In this document: one piece after another, positions 36,222 through 49,115 of the stretch | Numbering within the stretch: the stretch's first letter is position 1 | How the letters are laid out: each line of letters opens with the position of its first letter | Source: Aphidius gifuensis | Taxonomy: Eukaryota; Arthropoda; Insecta; Hymenoptera; Braconidae | DNA length: 64,000 nucleotides | NCBI RefSeq assembly: GCF_014905175.1 | Contig: NC_057793.1 | Coordinates: 2,728,001-2,792,000 of the forward strand | Reading direction: 5' to 3' | Position numbers and translations under genes: made by a program | The notes under the pieces: model-generated | What the model was told of the DNA's origin: nothing | The model's database searches: none | What the model saw: the letters and a program-made list of their open reading frames with translations, nothing else

Positions 36222-39200
36222 TTAATTTGTTTCCCAAACAGTTGAGGCTTCACTGACTCTTTGTTTTCTTGTACCAATATCAATATGAGCATCAAGAGAA
36301 TCACTTATTTTACTAAATCTTCTTGCCCAACTTCCTCGTCTTCCTGGTCTATTATGTGATCCAGCTTCACGTAAAACAGCAAGTATTTCATCTTCATCCT
36401 CATGACCATTAAGACCTTTTTCAAATTTAGCTTCTTGTGCAAGAAGTTTTTCTCTAGCTAATTGAGTTGTAACAGCACTTGGAGTTTCTGGTATAATATA
36501 ACTCATAACTCCAGTAAGTGCAAATACCTATTTTTAAATAAATAATAACGTTAATAAAAAACACACAAACATCATCAATAAATAAAATAAACAATAAATA
36601 ACAAAAAAAAAGACTTACAAAATGTTCAAATACAACAACAAATGCAAGTCTTGAAGCAAATATATGCCAATATTGTGGACTCAAACCATATGGTTCAGTT
36701 TTATGATCAGGACCATTTCTATAGCCTCTGTATTGACATGTACTTGGTTTCCAATCACTAGCAATACTAACCATATCTTCACGATAATCAGATGTATTAA
36801 ATTCACTCAATGAACTATCAATGTAACCAACAAGATCACGTGTTGGTGAATAAAAACTAACATACACTGATCTTGGTATAAAATCAGATGTATAAGCAAT
36901 AACAAATGCATTTGATACAACAGCAGCATATGTTACAGCTTTTAATATACCATACCAAGCACCAATATCTTCAACTCTCTCAGATAATGGTCTTCTTGCT
37001 TCTTTTATCATTTTATATGCATCTAAACGTATTTCACCAATATTATTTAATAATGCAAATAATGGAGCTAATGGAAATGCAGCAACAAATAACGTTACGA
37101 AACCATACTGAAGAACTAAAACAATTGAAATTAAATAATTAATTTGAATATTATTATTAATTAATAATTATTAGTAGTTTAAATATTATTATTGACTTAC
37201 TCATTTCTAAATATTCATCAAATAGTGCTAGCTTTCCTGGATCTTGTAATTGATAATCTTGTTCCCAGTATGTGTATGGACGTTCATGATCTTTTGTTGC
37301 AGCAACATGAGTTCTTTTTCTCCACCAATTAACCATTTTTGGTGATAATATTTCCATAAAATTATTAAATAATTGTTTACCAATCATTATTATTGCAAGT
37401 TGTATACATAATTCTGATAAACAACCAGCTGGATCACAAACATCTGTTTTAATACGATAAAATTCAGATGCACGTGATTCAGCATCACCAGGATGAACAT
37501 AAAATCTTCCCTATTAATTAATATATTGTTTAATTTTAAATAAAAAGATTAATTAAGCTGTTGTATTTTAATTATTTTACCTTAAAAAATGCAATGTAAA
37601 TAAGTGATGAATAAAAATTAACAAATTCAAAAAAAAATATTTTAATTGTAAAACTATCTTCATATTCAGTTTGAGTTCTTGGATTTTCCATGTTAACCAT
37701 CCACTTGGCTAAACGTTGATATATTCTTGTTAATATCATAATTATTATTAAATTAATTATTGCTGCTGAACCTGATGTAAATATTTTTGCATGACGTTGT
37801 AATATTTTTCCTCCACCACTGTAAACAACAGCAATTAATGAAATTCTATAAATTATTGTTCCAAGTACAGCAGCAAGAACAACACAAATCTAGAATTGAA
37901 AAATAAATAAATAAATAAATTGTTTATTTGTTTGTTATAGATTATAGATAGAAAATATTGTTACCATAAAAAAAACAAGTGAACCAGTGACCATGTATCT
38001 CCAGGTTCTTGACCAAAGTGGCATATAAGGTTCTTTTTCTCGAGTAACTGGATTTATTCTAAATGTTTTAACAGACGTTTCAAATTCTGGTCGTGGTTCT
38101 TCATCATAATCAGCATTTTGTAAATCCCATTCCCAAACAATAATTGCTTGTCTTCGTTTCCATAATTCCAAAAAACTTGTTGCTATTTTAAACAAAACAA
38201 AAAATGATAATTCAATGATGCTTTGATTATTAAATTCATTAGTAGTTTGTTAATTACCCCAAAATGACATGAAAATTGCAAAAAAAACAGTTGCACGATT
38301 GTCAAAAAGATATGTCATACTGGAAAAGAGACAAGAGTCACCAAGTCTTCTGTATGCACATGCTTTATCACAAAGTGGACACAATGTAATATTTCCTATA
38401 AAAAAAAACAAAAACAATATAAATTATTTTTCAAGGACATTATAATGTAAATGAAAATTAATATTTACCAGCAATTTTAGGATCACATATTTCTCTGCTG
38501 GGTATATTATCAGCACTTTCCATTGATGTTAGTCCATAAAAAAAACATAAAAGTCCAACAACAGCAGGTGGATATAAAAATCTCGTATAAAAACCAAGCC
38601 ATGCATAATATAGTGCAACTTTTTCACCAAAATAACGACGTATTAACCATAATGGTTGTTTTTTGTACCTAAAAATAATATCAACAATAAAAAAAACAAA
38701 TAAAATTAATAATACAATTTTAATAAATGGAATAATATAGTTAATCATTATCAATAATCCTTGAACTCGCCCAGTAATTTTCATTCTTTATTTTTTTTTT
38801 CTTCACAATTGATTAAAGCATATCAAGTACTTTTAATATTTAAGATTGTTTAAAAAATATTTAAAAAAAAATTAACCAAAAGAAAGTTTTTATTGTTTTA
38901 AAAATTTTAAAAGTTAAAAAAAAGTTTTAATTAAAATTAATGAGATCAATTAAATTTATTAAATTATAAATTTTCATAATTTTATAAAACTTTAGCTTTT
39001 TATTTATTTATAATTTTTGTTTTATTAATTTGTTAGTTTTAAATTTAAAAAAAAAAACAGTTGAATCTGGTTGAATTTATTGGTTTAGTCATTAATTAGG
39101 TTAATTGATTATCAATTTATAAATTATTTACCACTGTGATGGTCTAGCCCATATGAGATACAATAAATATCTATCTAGATGAGATCCATCAGGCGCTGGT

Positions 39201-42200
39201 CTATTATAAGGACCTTCATGAAGTGAAAAACAATCTAAATATGTACCATCAGCAACGAGTCTACGAATACCAGCTTTTTCATGTGTCTCATCATATCTAC
39301 ATCTTGATAATATTTGCATTACAATACAAGATCTTTGTGCTGGTGTATAAGCTGTTTCTCTATCTTTAACTAAAAATCTTGAAAAAATAAATTCATTTAT
39401 TAAAACCTGAATAAAATAGAGAAAATTAATTTTAAATTTCATTCAGTTGTTGGCATTTAAAGAGCTTACTTATATTAAAGAAATTTTAGTTTTTTTTTTT
39501 TTTTTTAGTTCCGTTATTGATTATTTTTAGTACACTAATGTGAAAAATTATTTTTAATATTGAACATGACATTTATTAATAAATCAACAAGTTGTAAGTG
39601 TATATCTATATCAAGTTTTATTGAATGTCAAACGATATAAATTTTTTATTTAATAATGACCATGACGTTTATATTTATCTTTTTTTTTTTTTATTTATTT
39701 TTTACTTTTATTATTTAAATATTATTTATACCTTTCTTCACGTTCAGAGTCTCTAGTTGCATAAAAATTTGGCTCTTCAGGATATAAATTTGTATCCCAC
39801 ATGTGAATTTTTTTAAACCAATTAAACCAAGTCATTAGCTTTTTTAATATTGGTTTTTTTTTTTTTTCAACTTCATCACCCTGTATTAATTTAGCCTTTT
39901 AATAATATGAATTTTTTTTAATTAAAAATATATATTTAAATTTTTAAACAAACCCATGCTTTAACTGAAATTGTTATAAATCTTTTAGTCAATAATTTTA
40001 AATTCATAACTTCTGCATATTGTACTTTAACTTTCCATGGTATATGAAGTTTTAAAAAATATGTTTTTCCATCAAATGAATTTTCCGGTAGTTCAAGTTC
40101 CATTTGTAGACCTTCTTTCAATAAATTTTCCTGAAATACACGACGTTGTTCACGTTTTTTTGCTTCAAGCTCAGTCATAACACCTTCTTCCTCATCTTGA
40201 TAAACAAGTACCATGTCAATTCGTCTTCTTCCATCACTAAAAAACAATAATTAATCATCTTTAAATCATCAATAAATTACCCAAAACAATCAGGTAATTT
40301 CATAATAATTCATTGTTTGCTTTCAATTATCATTAGCTGTATAAAATATTCAAAAGACTATCATCGTGTTTTTTTTTTTAGAACACATTAGTCATGAATT
40401 ATGTCCTTGTACTAGATAAAATCTAATCACTATTATCTAGTTATTTTTAAAAAATTTTATTTTTTTCATTCTCATATTGATATGGATATTAAAAAAGGGG
40501 TAATTTTATTATTGTGCTTCTTTTTTTGTGTATACAACTTTTGTTGTGACGCAAATGGCCTCAATTTTATTACTTAAATTATAAATTAATACTATAAATA
40601 GCAATTTAGCAAACAAATATAATTAAAACCATAATAAAATTTATTTATTAAAATTCAATTAGCTATTTTAACTATATTATTGTAATGTTTTTTTTTTACC
40701 GGAAAAAAAGAGTTTCTGGATCAAGTTCATCTTCGTTTGATCCACCTGCACCACCATTTGGAATGTTGTTGTTATTATTATTTTTATTTGGTCCATTGTC
40801 AAAAGGACCATCATCTGGTGGTAATCCTTCTACTAATGAATCAACTTCTGACAAAGCTGGTGTTATTTTTGTTCCTTAAAAAATTAATATTATTGAAAAA
40901 AAAAAGACAAATTATTAATTTGAATAAAAAAAAAAGTTATTAATTATATATATTTTTTATAGCAAATAATAAAAAGCCGATAGTTTATTTATCATATAAT
41001 CAGATAATCTTTTAAAAATGAAAAAATTTTTTTTTTTTTTTGTTTAAAAATATAGGGTAGAAATTGCATCGCGTGACTAAAAATAAAATGAAAAATTTTC
41101 AACGTGCAACAATGAATTGAATTGAATTTAAAAATTAAAATTTTTTTTTCCACAATATTAATTGTAAATTAAATTTAAACATTTCAATTATTTATATATA
41201 TAAAAATAATGATAATAATTTAAATTAAAAAATATAAATAAATGAATGAAAATTTTGTTTTTAAAAATTACCAAAAGCTTCTTTGGCAGGTAAAAGACCA
41301 GTTGAAAGTGGAAATATTGTTGCTGATGATATTTTTCTTTGTTTATTTGGACTTTTATTTGAATAATTATCATCAATAATTTTATTTAAACCATTTTTAT
41401 CTGGATGATAGGCAACTTGTCGACCGACATAGCTACAACTATCACCAATAATATTTTTTTCAATATCTGTTATTGACATTTCAATATCAATATTTTGTCG
41501 TGTATCATCTAATAATTTACGTGATGTTGTTGATGATGATGTTGATGATGATGCTGATAATATTTCTGATGTCTCAATTGATTTAATAACTTCACTTAAT
41601 TGTGATTTTGTAGGACTACTATTACTATGTTCATTTATTTGTGGTAATAAATTAACACTCAAACGATAACTATTTGTTTCCTAAAAAAAAAAAACAAGCA
41701 CCAACTATCATTGAGTGGGGTTTACGAACAATCTTAATTCATTTATTTATTCATTATATATTATTAAGGAAATTTAATAAATAAAAACATTTAAAAAAAT
41801 TTAATTTTTATACTAGTATTTATCAAACCTATTTAAATTAATTTCTCGATCAATTTTTAAACTAAAAATTTATTTTTCAAATGAAAAATTAATATTTGAA
41901 TTTAAAAAACTACTCTTTTCTATTTAAAAAATTAAATGGTAAATTATTTTAATAATTTTTTTGAATATTAGCAAATACAAGTATAATAATTAAATGAAAA
42001 ATGAAAAAAAAATTGGACAATTACAGGTAAATTTAAAGCATAGCTAAAATAATTACCTGTTTTTCATTTTCAAGAAGTATTTTATCCTCCATTTTATCTG
42101 GCTGTTGTTCGGTAAATTTAAATGGTGAAATACAGGTGAAATAACTTGGACTACAACCTGGTAAATGATCAGGTGATGGTGGAAGTGGAGTTGATGAAGT

Positions 42201-42299
42201 TGATGATGTTTCTTGATAATTATTTAGATCAAGACATTTAAATTTTTCATCAGGTAAATTATTTTTATCAAAACTATCAAACTTTTCATCGATCGACAT
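36222..42299 (-). CDS. Anoctamin (TMEM16), ANO1-type Ca2+-activated channel/scramblase
   Basis: Thirteen exons (transcript order): 42299-42057, 41680-41272, 40874-40700, 40236-39954, 39880-39732, 39377-39132, 38668-38469, 38395-38258, 38182-37965, 37889-37581, 37510-37201, 37115-36619, 36527-36222; 1160 residues. The first ~280 residues are Ser/Asp/Asn-rich and poorly conserved. The cytoplasmic dimerisation domain starts FRDGRRRIDMVLVYQ. Ten membrane helices follow. The Ca2+-site residues can be seen: NNFME (Asn and Glu of TM6), DEYLEM (two Glu of TM7) and NNIGEIRLDAYK (Glu and Asp of TM8). It also has FVTLFVAAFPLAPLFALLNN and FIPRSVYV. So Ca2+ gating is expected; whether it conducts chloride or scrambles lipid cannot be read. 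The exon 6 acceptor (TTTTTCAAG|ATT) was chosen because the nearer AG breaks the frame. Confidence 0.93.
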
Positions 42300-44306
42300 T
42301 GATTATTGATTATTATTTTTTCTTCACATAAATATTCGACAAATTAATACACAAATATAAAAAAAAAAAAAAAAATTTTACTCAATGTCAATTAATTATT
42401 TATAAATATCAAGCAGTTTCCATTGATTTGATTTACCTCATTTTAAAATAATTTCTTTGATTTATTTTAGATTAGAGTAGTACATTTAAACAGTCATTTC
42501 ACAATTATTAATCACAAATAAGGAAAAATAAATAAAATAAATCCACAAACTAGTACAAAACTATTATTTTGAAATCACCTGTAGCACCAATTTTTTCACT
42601 ATAAATTATTTGCAAACATTAGCAAAACCTTGAACTAAAAAAGAAAAAAAAAAAATATAAAATCTTTTTTTATTACTTTATAATATTAATTAAATAAAGT
42701 TAATAATAATTAATAATTTTTAATTATTAATACACATAATTATTAATTTTACACAAAATTAATAATTTTTTAATTCAAAAACAAAAAAAATTTGTTTTTT
42801 ATTTTTTTTTATAAAAAATAAAATATTAATTGTTTTTTAAAAATTAACATAAAATTTTGAATTATATTATTTAAAAAAATTTAATGAATTTTTGTAAAAA
42901 TTGGAGGACGAGTTAAATTTAGTCAGGTGGTCAAAGAAAGAGTGTGTACATGTAGTTGGCATGCGACTGAATGATACCACCCTTTTATCAAACATCACTA
43001 GTCACTACACAATACACATTGACATCATTATGACAAGAGCCAATATCAATTTGTATGTGTAGAAAAAAATAAAATATTATTGGTCATTTCTGGTGGGGAC
43101 AATGTGCATGTATATTATTGAGGGTTGATGTTGGCCTAGTCTCTTCAGAGGGTTGTTTGCCAATCTTTATTTCAAACTGTCAATTGTCATGGTTACTATT
43201 ATAATAACAACAATATTTAATTAAAAATTATCATTAAATCTCATTATGATTTTTTAAATTTATTAATTACAATAATTTTTTATATTTATAGATTAATTAT
43301 AATGATGGAAAAAATAATTAAAATGGTTTTTTAAATTAGTAGAAAATTAAAAAAGATTTTTTTTTTTTTAATCATTTTTTAATTAATAAATTAGCTTTAA
43401 TAATTAGTTTTTTTTTTTTTTATTTTCTTTTTGATATTTTTAAATTGGTGGATGTATCCAAGGGTGAGTGTTTTATTTTAGAATTTTTTTTTTTATTATT
43501 TAAAGAGGGTGAAAGATGTATAAGCGTTATTTTATTTAGTTTATGACGTTCTTTTTTTTGTTTGTTCGATTAGAAGACAATTGCTGTTAGTGTAAATATA
43601 AATTATTCATATTGACAATCGAATTAATAATTTTATTGTAAATGTTAGGGCAAGGCAAATAATTTTTTTTCTTTATAATTTTCAAACGAAATATTAATTT
43701 TATTATTACAAAAAATATTTAAAAAAAATTAATTTGATCGTTTTTTTGTTTAATGACTCGGGTCACATAAGAGATAACGAAATAATATTTTAAATATAAA
43801 ATTTAGAAATAATTTTTAGATTATTTTTTCTTTCAGGTGGAAAAAACCTGTTATCAGTGATTCTAGTCATTAAAAAAAAGATTAAAATAAAAAAAAAAAA
43901 AAGATCATGCGTCAGAAACATGATAAATTTAGAAAACATTTTTGATTCGACGATAGAAATAATGTCGAGACACATCAGAACACCATTTCCTAGCATCGAA
44001 AAAAAAAATTAAAAAAAAGAAACAGTTTATATAAATCATCAATGCTGTCAGTATATATTTGAGCACCAAAATTTTCTTTACACTGTGAGTAAAATCAATA
44101 GAAATTAATCTCAATAAAACGAATTATTTTCAAATTAAAAATATAAATTTTACAATAATAAATCAACCAACAAAAAAAAACACAATTAGTATAATCAACT
44201 GTGATAATTTATCTTACAAAATAAATTTCTAAATTGAATAAAAAATTGTTTTTCAAATATTTATTTACAAATTAATGTATTTATAAATTTTTTAGAAAAA
44301 TTAAAA
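42300..44306. other. Divergent spacer between anoctamin and the unknown secreted-protein gene
   Basis: AT-rich, with a GC-richer patch at 42900-43200 (GTGTGTACATGTAGTTGGCATGC, shortened; and TTGATGTTGGCCTAGTCTC) that may be the anoctamin promoter. CACTGTGAGTAAAAT near 44082-44096 looks like the donor of a 5' UTR intron ending at the TTTTAG before ATG 44307. No coding frame is supported. Confidence 0.4.
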
Positions 44307-46874
44307 ATGAAGTTTGCAATAAATTTCATGTTAATGTCATTAATAATTGAAAAAACAATGCAAATTAGAGCAAATAATTATATGGCATCAATAAAACCAC
44401 AGAAAGAACTTGATAAGTATGGTAAACCATTTCCACTAGCTCTCGATTTTAGTGACATTGGTGATGTATCAAGTGATGCAGAAATTGAAGCTTTTTTACT
44501 ACGTGCATTTGCAGCTGGTTTTTTTAGTGTACCATCACCACTTGGACCAATAATTGGTATAATAACAAGTGTATTTACTGAAGTTGTTATTTATTATCGT
44601 CGTCAAGAAAGAAAATCATCACCACTTGTTAATGTTAAATATCTTGCACAAACAATTTATGAATTACAAGAATTTTTCTACAACGAATCAAATCGTATTA
44701 TTGATGAATTTAAAAGAATAATTTACGATCAAACGCTAATTAATAAGCTACGTAATTCACTTAATTATCTAAATGATTGTCACGGTGGTATGTGTTATCT
44801 TTGTTTCGTTGAAAATTATTGTCCATCAGATATTAAAAATGAAACAATTAAATTATTAACAAATCCAACAAGTCAATACAGAACTGAGCTATCAAAATTA
44901 GTACATAATTTTATTTCAACAAGTAAATCACCACTTAATAATGCTGAAAAATCAATGAGAATATTTGATTACATGATTTGGAAACATCATGTTTTAGTAA
45001 GTTTTTAAAATACAATTTTTAATTTAAATTTTATTCATTATTTTTCATTTTTTTTTAAGAAACAAAATAATGTTAATTGTAATAATACACAATCTGAACA
45101 AACAAAAATATATCACATGGCAAGATATATTATTTTGATATTGACAAAAAGTTACACAATGGTCATCTTGGCAAATTTAGAAAAATATCAAAATTGTATT
45201 GATAGAAATGATTATCCAGGTAAGGTGTAAAAAAGCGGAGTAAATAATTTAATAGAAGCTTTAAATAATGTATATTTAATTTATCTATTTAAATATAGAT
45301 GCAAGAAAATGGCTCTACATGACGTTGAAGGTGATGGGTGATTTTTATGGTGATATTAATTCAACACTATCAGCAGCTCAGCTGGCAATTGATTCATCAT
45401 CGAGAGATATACGACCATGTGATCCAAAAAAACACCAACGAGGTTGATTTAATTGTTGTAAAATAATCAATAAATACTTTGATGATTAATTTAATTTATA
45501 ATATTATTGACAGGTGTCACGTATGAACGACTCGTTCATTTTATTCAAGCTGATTTATGGTCTGGGTGTTTCAATGACAGTCAAGCTTTCAATTGTCAAA
45601 GTGATTTTGACATCAATACTGTTTATTCTAATGTAATTTGCATTTTTATTTAATACTAATTTGAAGCTTATTTTTTATTATTTTATTTTGTTTGTTAATA
45701 TTTTTTCCATAGCCAAATGATGATGAACGAAACGTGGAATATTTTGCTGTTGATAAAGGACCAACACCTTTTTTTATTGTCATACCATTTATCACAAAAA
45801 AATATGGTAAAATATCTGATGATGAAAATTTAAAATGGTCAAGATATATTTTTAATTGCGGTTCACGAGTTTGTTATACTGATCAAAAAATGATGAATAA
45901 TACTGTTAGAAAATTTAGTCTACAAGAAGTTAAAACGAGTAGTGAAAATTTGTAAGTAAATTACATAAATTTTATATTGAAAAAAAATATTTATTTAATT
46001 TTTGTCAACATAGTGTTGTGACTGGAGTACGTTTGAGGCTTGTTAATAAAGTTTTTTACATACAAATACAAGAAGGGAAATTGAATTTGACTGGTATCCA
46101 CGTTGAGCCTGGCACAGTGAGATGGAAAAAAATTGAAGTTAGTAATCGTACTGTTACTTTGTATAAAGAACAGCGTTCTGTTAGCATTGATGATGTTATT
46201 TTACCATCAGGATATTTTGTAACAGGTAAGAGATAAATGAATTCAAAGAAAATCGAAATAAAACAAGTCTTTTATTGATAAATAATTAATGTTTGAAATT
46301 AATTTAGGTGTTAAATTTACCATGTGGGGACACCTTAGATTACATGTTTTTGGGATGAATGCAAGTGGAAAAAAAATTTCAATATTACACTCAATTTTAA
46401 ACGACAGGTAAATTATAATTTATAATATAATTTTTTGATTTAGTATATTAATGTTATGAATTAATTATTAGAGATGAAATTAAATTAAAAAATCCTGATG
46501 CTTCTGAGCTTGCACCAACTGAAGCTCAACATTACTTGCAAGGTGTAGCAGGACAAAGTTATGTCAATTTTCAAGCATCAGATTTTGAAAAAGATGCTTC
46601 ACAAACGACTGTTCCATATTTGGATTTACAAAGTGTCATTACAAAACCACCATCACCAATTGGAGGAGTTGGAATATACTACAAGGGACTGGATGGTTAT
46701 GGAGGATTTATTGGTCTTAAATTAATTTCACTTGATCTTACTGAAGAAATTAAACAACTGGAATTCAGTCGTTTGTCAAATAGTATTGATAATGTTCTTG
46801 TAAATTTGAGCAAAGCTTTGACAAATATTTCACAAGTTCAGGATGAGTATTTGTTAAATCATCGTAAAAATTAA
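44307..46874 (+). CDS. Unrecognised secreted protein, helical N-terminus and repeated beta motif
   Basis: Exons 44307-44996, 45060-45219, 45299-45442, 45514-45632, 45713-45951, 46014-46225, 46308-46407 and 46472-46874 join in phase to 688 residues. The first ~22 residues are hydrophobic (MKFAINFMLMSLIIEKTMQI), a probable signal peptide. Residues ~50-250 look mainly helical, with one long apolar stretch (FFSVPSPLGPIIGIITSVF). A CHGGMCYLCFVENYC cysteine cluster lies near residue 155. The second half looks beta-rich and contains two related segments: VVTGVRLRLVNKVFYIQIQEG and FVTGVKFTMWGHLRLHVFG. GGVGIYYKGLDGYGGFIGLKL lies near the end. Several N-x-S/T sites occur. I do not recognise the family; it may be an insect-restricted extracellular protein. 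No functional claim is made. Confidence 0.75.
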
Positions 46875-46904
46875 ACTAAATTTTTTATTTAAAAAATAAA
46901 AAAC

Positions 46905-48007
46905 AATTTAATTTAATAGATTTTATTTTCTTTTTTTACCTATAGAAATATTTGATTAATTTATTAATACAATTAAATTATTTTGCATGTCAATGAATCA
47001 ATTTTCAATAATCACTTTTATGTATTTATAAATTATAAGAGTATTTTTGCATTAAATAATTATTTAAATTATTAAAATTAATAATGAAGTACTGAATCTA
47101 TGAGCTGATAAAAAAATATCCAATATAAAGATTTATGCATTTGGATGGTGTAACAAATAAATCATCATCGGAGAAAAAGATTTAGCGGAGAGATTTTTTG
47201 AAGAGTAGAGAAAATCTCCGCGTTATTTCTTCGTTTTTTTTTGTTAAAAAACACGGAGAAATTACGGATAATTTGTTTGACCTTTGTTTATAATATTTAT
47301 TTTTATAAAAAAATGAGTAAATAATTAATTCATTGCTTAAAATATTTTTTTTAATGATAATCTATTGATTTGACTAAGTACGGCTTGAAAATTTGGCAGA
47401 ATTGCATGATAAAATTAAATGTGAATCAAGAAAAATTTGATATGCCAAAACTAATGGGTATTCTTTATATGATCAGTGATTTACTCAACAACATATGTTA
47501 AGTATATAATGACATAGGTCTAATAATTCGTAGTTTTTGCTGACAATTTTCTTAAAGCCGTATAAGATATATTTTTTTATAAATCTAATATTTAATCAAT
47601 TCAAAAAATCAAATCTAATTAGCCTGGGGTCGGTGAAGTCAAAATAAACTATTATACTTATTTTATTAAAGTTGTTTTTGGAAAATATTAGAGTTAATAG
47701 ATTATTTTAATTCGACCAACCCAAGACTAATTAGATGTGAACATTAAAAGCGACTTTAAAAACTCAAAATAAAAAACATTAATTTAAATGCAAAATCAAA
47801 AAAAAAATATATATAAAAATTATACATACCTTGAAAATATTAAAATTGTAATTAATTTTATTTTTACCTAAAAAAAAATAATATCAATTCAAATATGTAA
47901 GTTGAAAAAAAATTATTAAAAAGTATTATATGTATTAATTTTGTTATACAAAAAAAGAAAATAAAAATAAAGTTACACTAAAATTTATTATAGCAGTAAA
48001 ATAATAA
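46905..48007. repeat. Tandem ~1.1-kb unit, copy A
   Basis: Shares a long run of ordered similarity with copy B: TATAGAAATATTTGATTAAT, TTTTGCATGTCAATGAAT, TCGGAGAAAAAG, AAATCTCCGCG, CTAATGGGTATTC, GCCTGGGGTCGG, CCAACCCAAGACTAATTAGA, and an AAATAAAGTTAC end. Borders are approximate. The middle (about 47470-47610) does not match copy B. Non-coding; it begins in the 3' flank of the unknown secreted-protein gene. Confidence 0.8.
47615..47734. repeat. Foldback (inverted-repeat) element, copy A
   Basis: CTAATTAGCCTGGGGTCGGT at the left end is imperfectly complementary to GACCAACCCAAGACTAATTAG at the right end. The similarity continues inward for about 44 bases (AAAATAAACTATTA with TAATAGATTATTTT). 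This gives a 120-bp hairpin with an AT-rich loop. It resembles a very short MITE-like element or a structured RNA. Confidence 0.6.
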
Positions 48008-49115
48008 ATTAATTTAATACTTTTCATTTTTTATTTTTGTGTATAGAAATATTTAATTAATTTATTAATACAATAGAATTATTTTGCATGTCAATGAATT
48101 GATTTTCAATAATCACTTTTATATACATATATTTATGAATTATATAAAAGTCATTTTTTAAATTATTAAAATTGTTAATGAAAATACTCGATCTGTAAGT
48201 TGGTAAAAAATATACAATAAAGATTTATCTATTTAAATGGCTGTAAAAAATAATGAAAAAAATAAATAATCATCGGAGAGAAAAAGCAGAGAGATTTTCT
48301 CCGTTTTTTATTTATTTTCAACAAAAGTGTATAGAGAAAATCTCCGTGTTTTCTTAGCTTTTTTTCGTTAAAAAATACGGAGAAATAACGGATAAATTTT
48401 TTGATCTTTGTTTATAATATTTATTTTTATAAAAAAAACAAGTAAATAATTAATTCGACGCTTAAAATATATTTTTTAATGATGAATCATTGACATGATT
48501 AAGTAAGTTTTGAAAATTTGACAGAATTGCATGATAAAATTATAGATGTCAACCAAGCAAAATTTGATATGTCAAAACTAATGGGTATTTATTAGATCAT
48601 GACATCAATTTCCGGCTATTTTGGTACATTTTAATTGATGATAATACCTATGATTCATATAATTATAATCACTAATCAGTATAATATGATCACATTAGTT
48701 AAATAGATGTGGATTTGTATTACCTATTTGGAGTTTACATTTAAATAGCCTGGGATCGGTTGAGTTAAAATCAACTATTATACTTATTTTATTAAAGTTG
48801 TTTTCGGAAAATATTAGAGTGAATAGTTTATTCTAATTCCACCAACCCAAGACTAATTAGATGTGAACATTAAAAGCGAATTTAAAAGCTTAAAAAAAGC
48901 ATTAATTTAAATGCAAAATCAAAAAAAAAAAAAAATACATAAAAAATAAACATACACCTTGAAAATATTAAAGTTGCAAAAAAATATTAATTCAAATACG
49001 TTAATTTGGAAAAATAAATTAAAATGTATTATTTATTAATTTTATTATAGTACAAAAAAATAAAATAAAAATAAAGTTACTAAAATTTATTATAACAGTA
49101 AAATGATAAATCAAT
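48008..49115. repeat. Tandem ~1.1-kb unit, copy B
   Basis: Second copy in the same orientation, directly after copy A and including the same foldback. The centre (about 48595-48740) differs from copy A. Just after it, TGTATAGAAATAATGCAATTAA (shortened) at about 49157 resembles the start of a third, truncated unit. Confidence 0.8.
48744..48860. repeat. Foldback element, copy B
   Basis: Same inverted repeat as at 47615-47734: left end AATAGCCTGGGATCGGTTGA, right end CCACCAACCCAAGACTAAT. The right arm is better conserved between copies than the left. Confidence 0.6.

Noticed and set aside
39378..39405. Earlier splice acceptor (TTCAG|G) for anoctamin exon 6
   Set aside because: With the phase left by exon 5 it runs at once into TAA; the later TCAAG|A acceptor restores the conserved frame.
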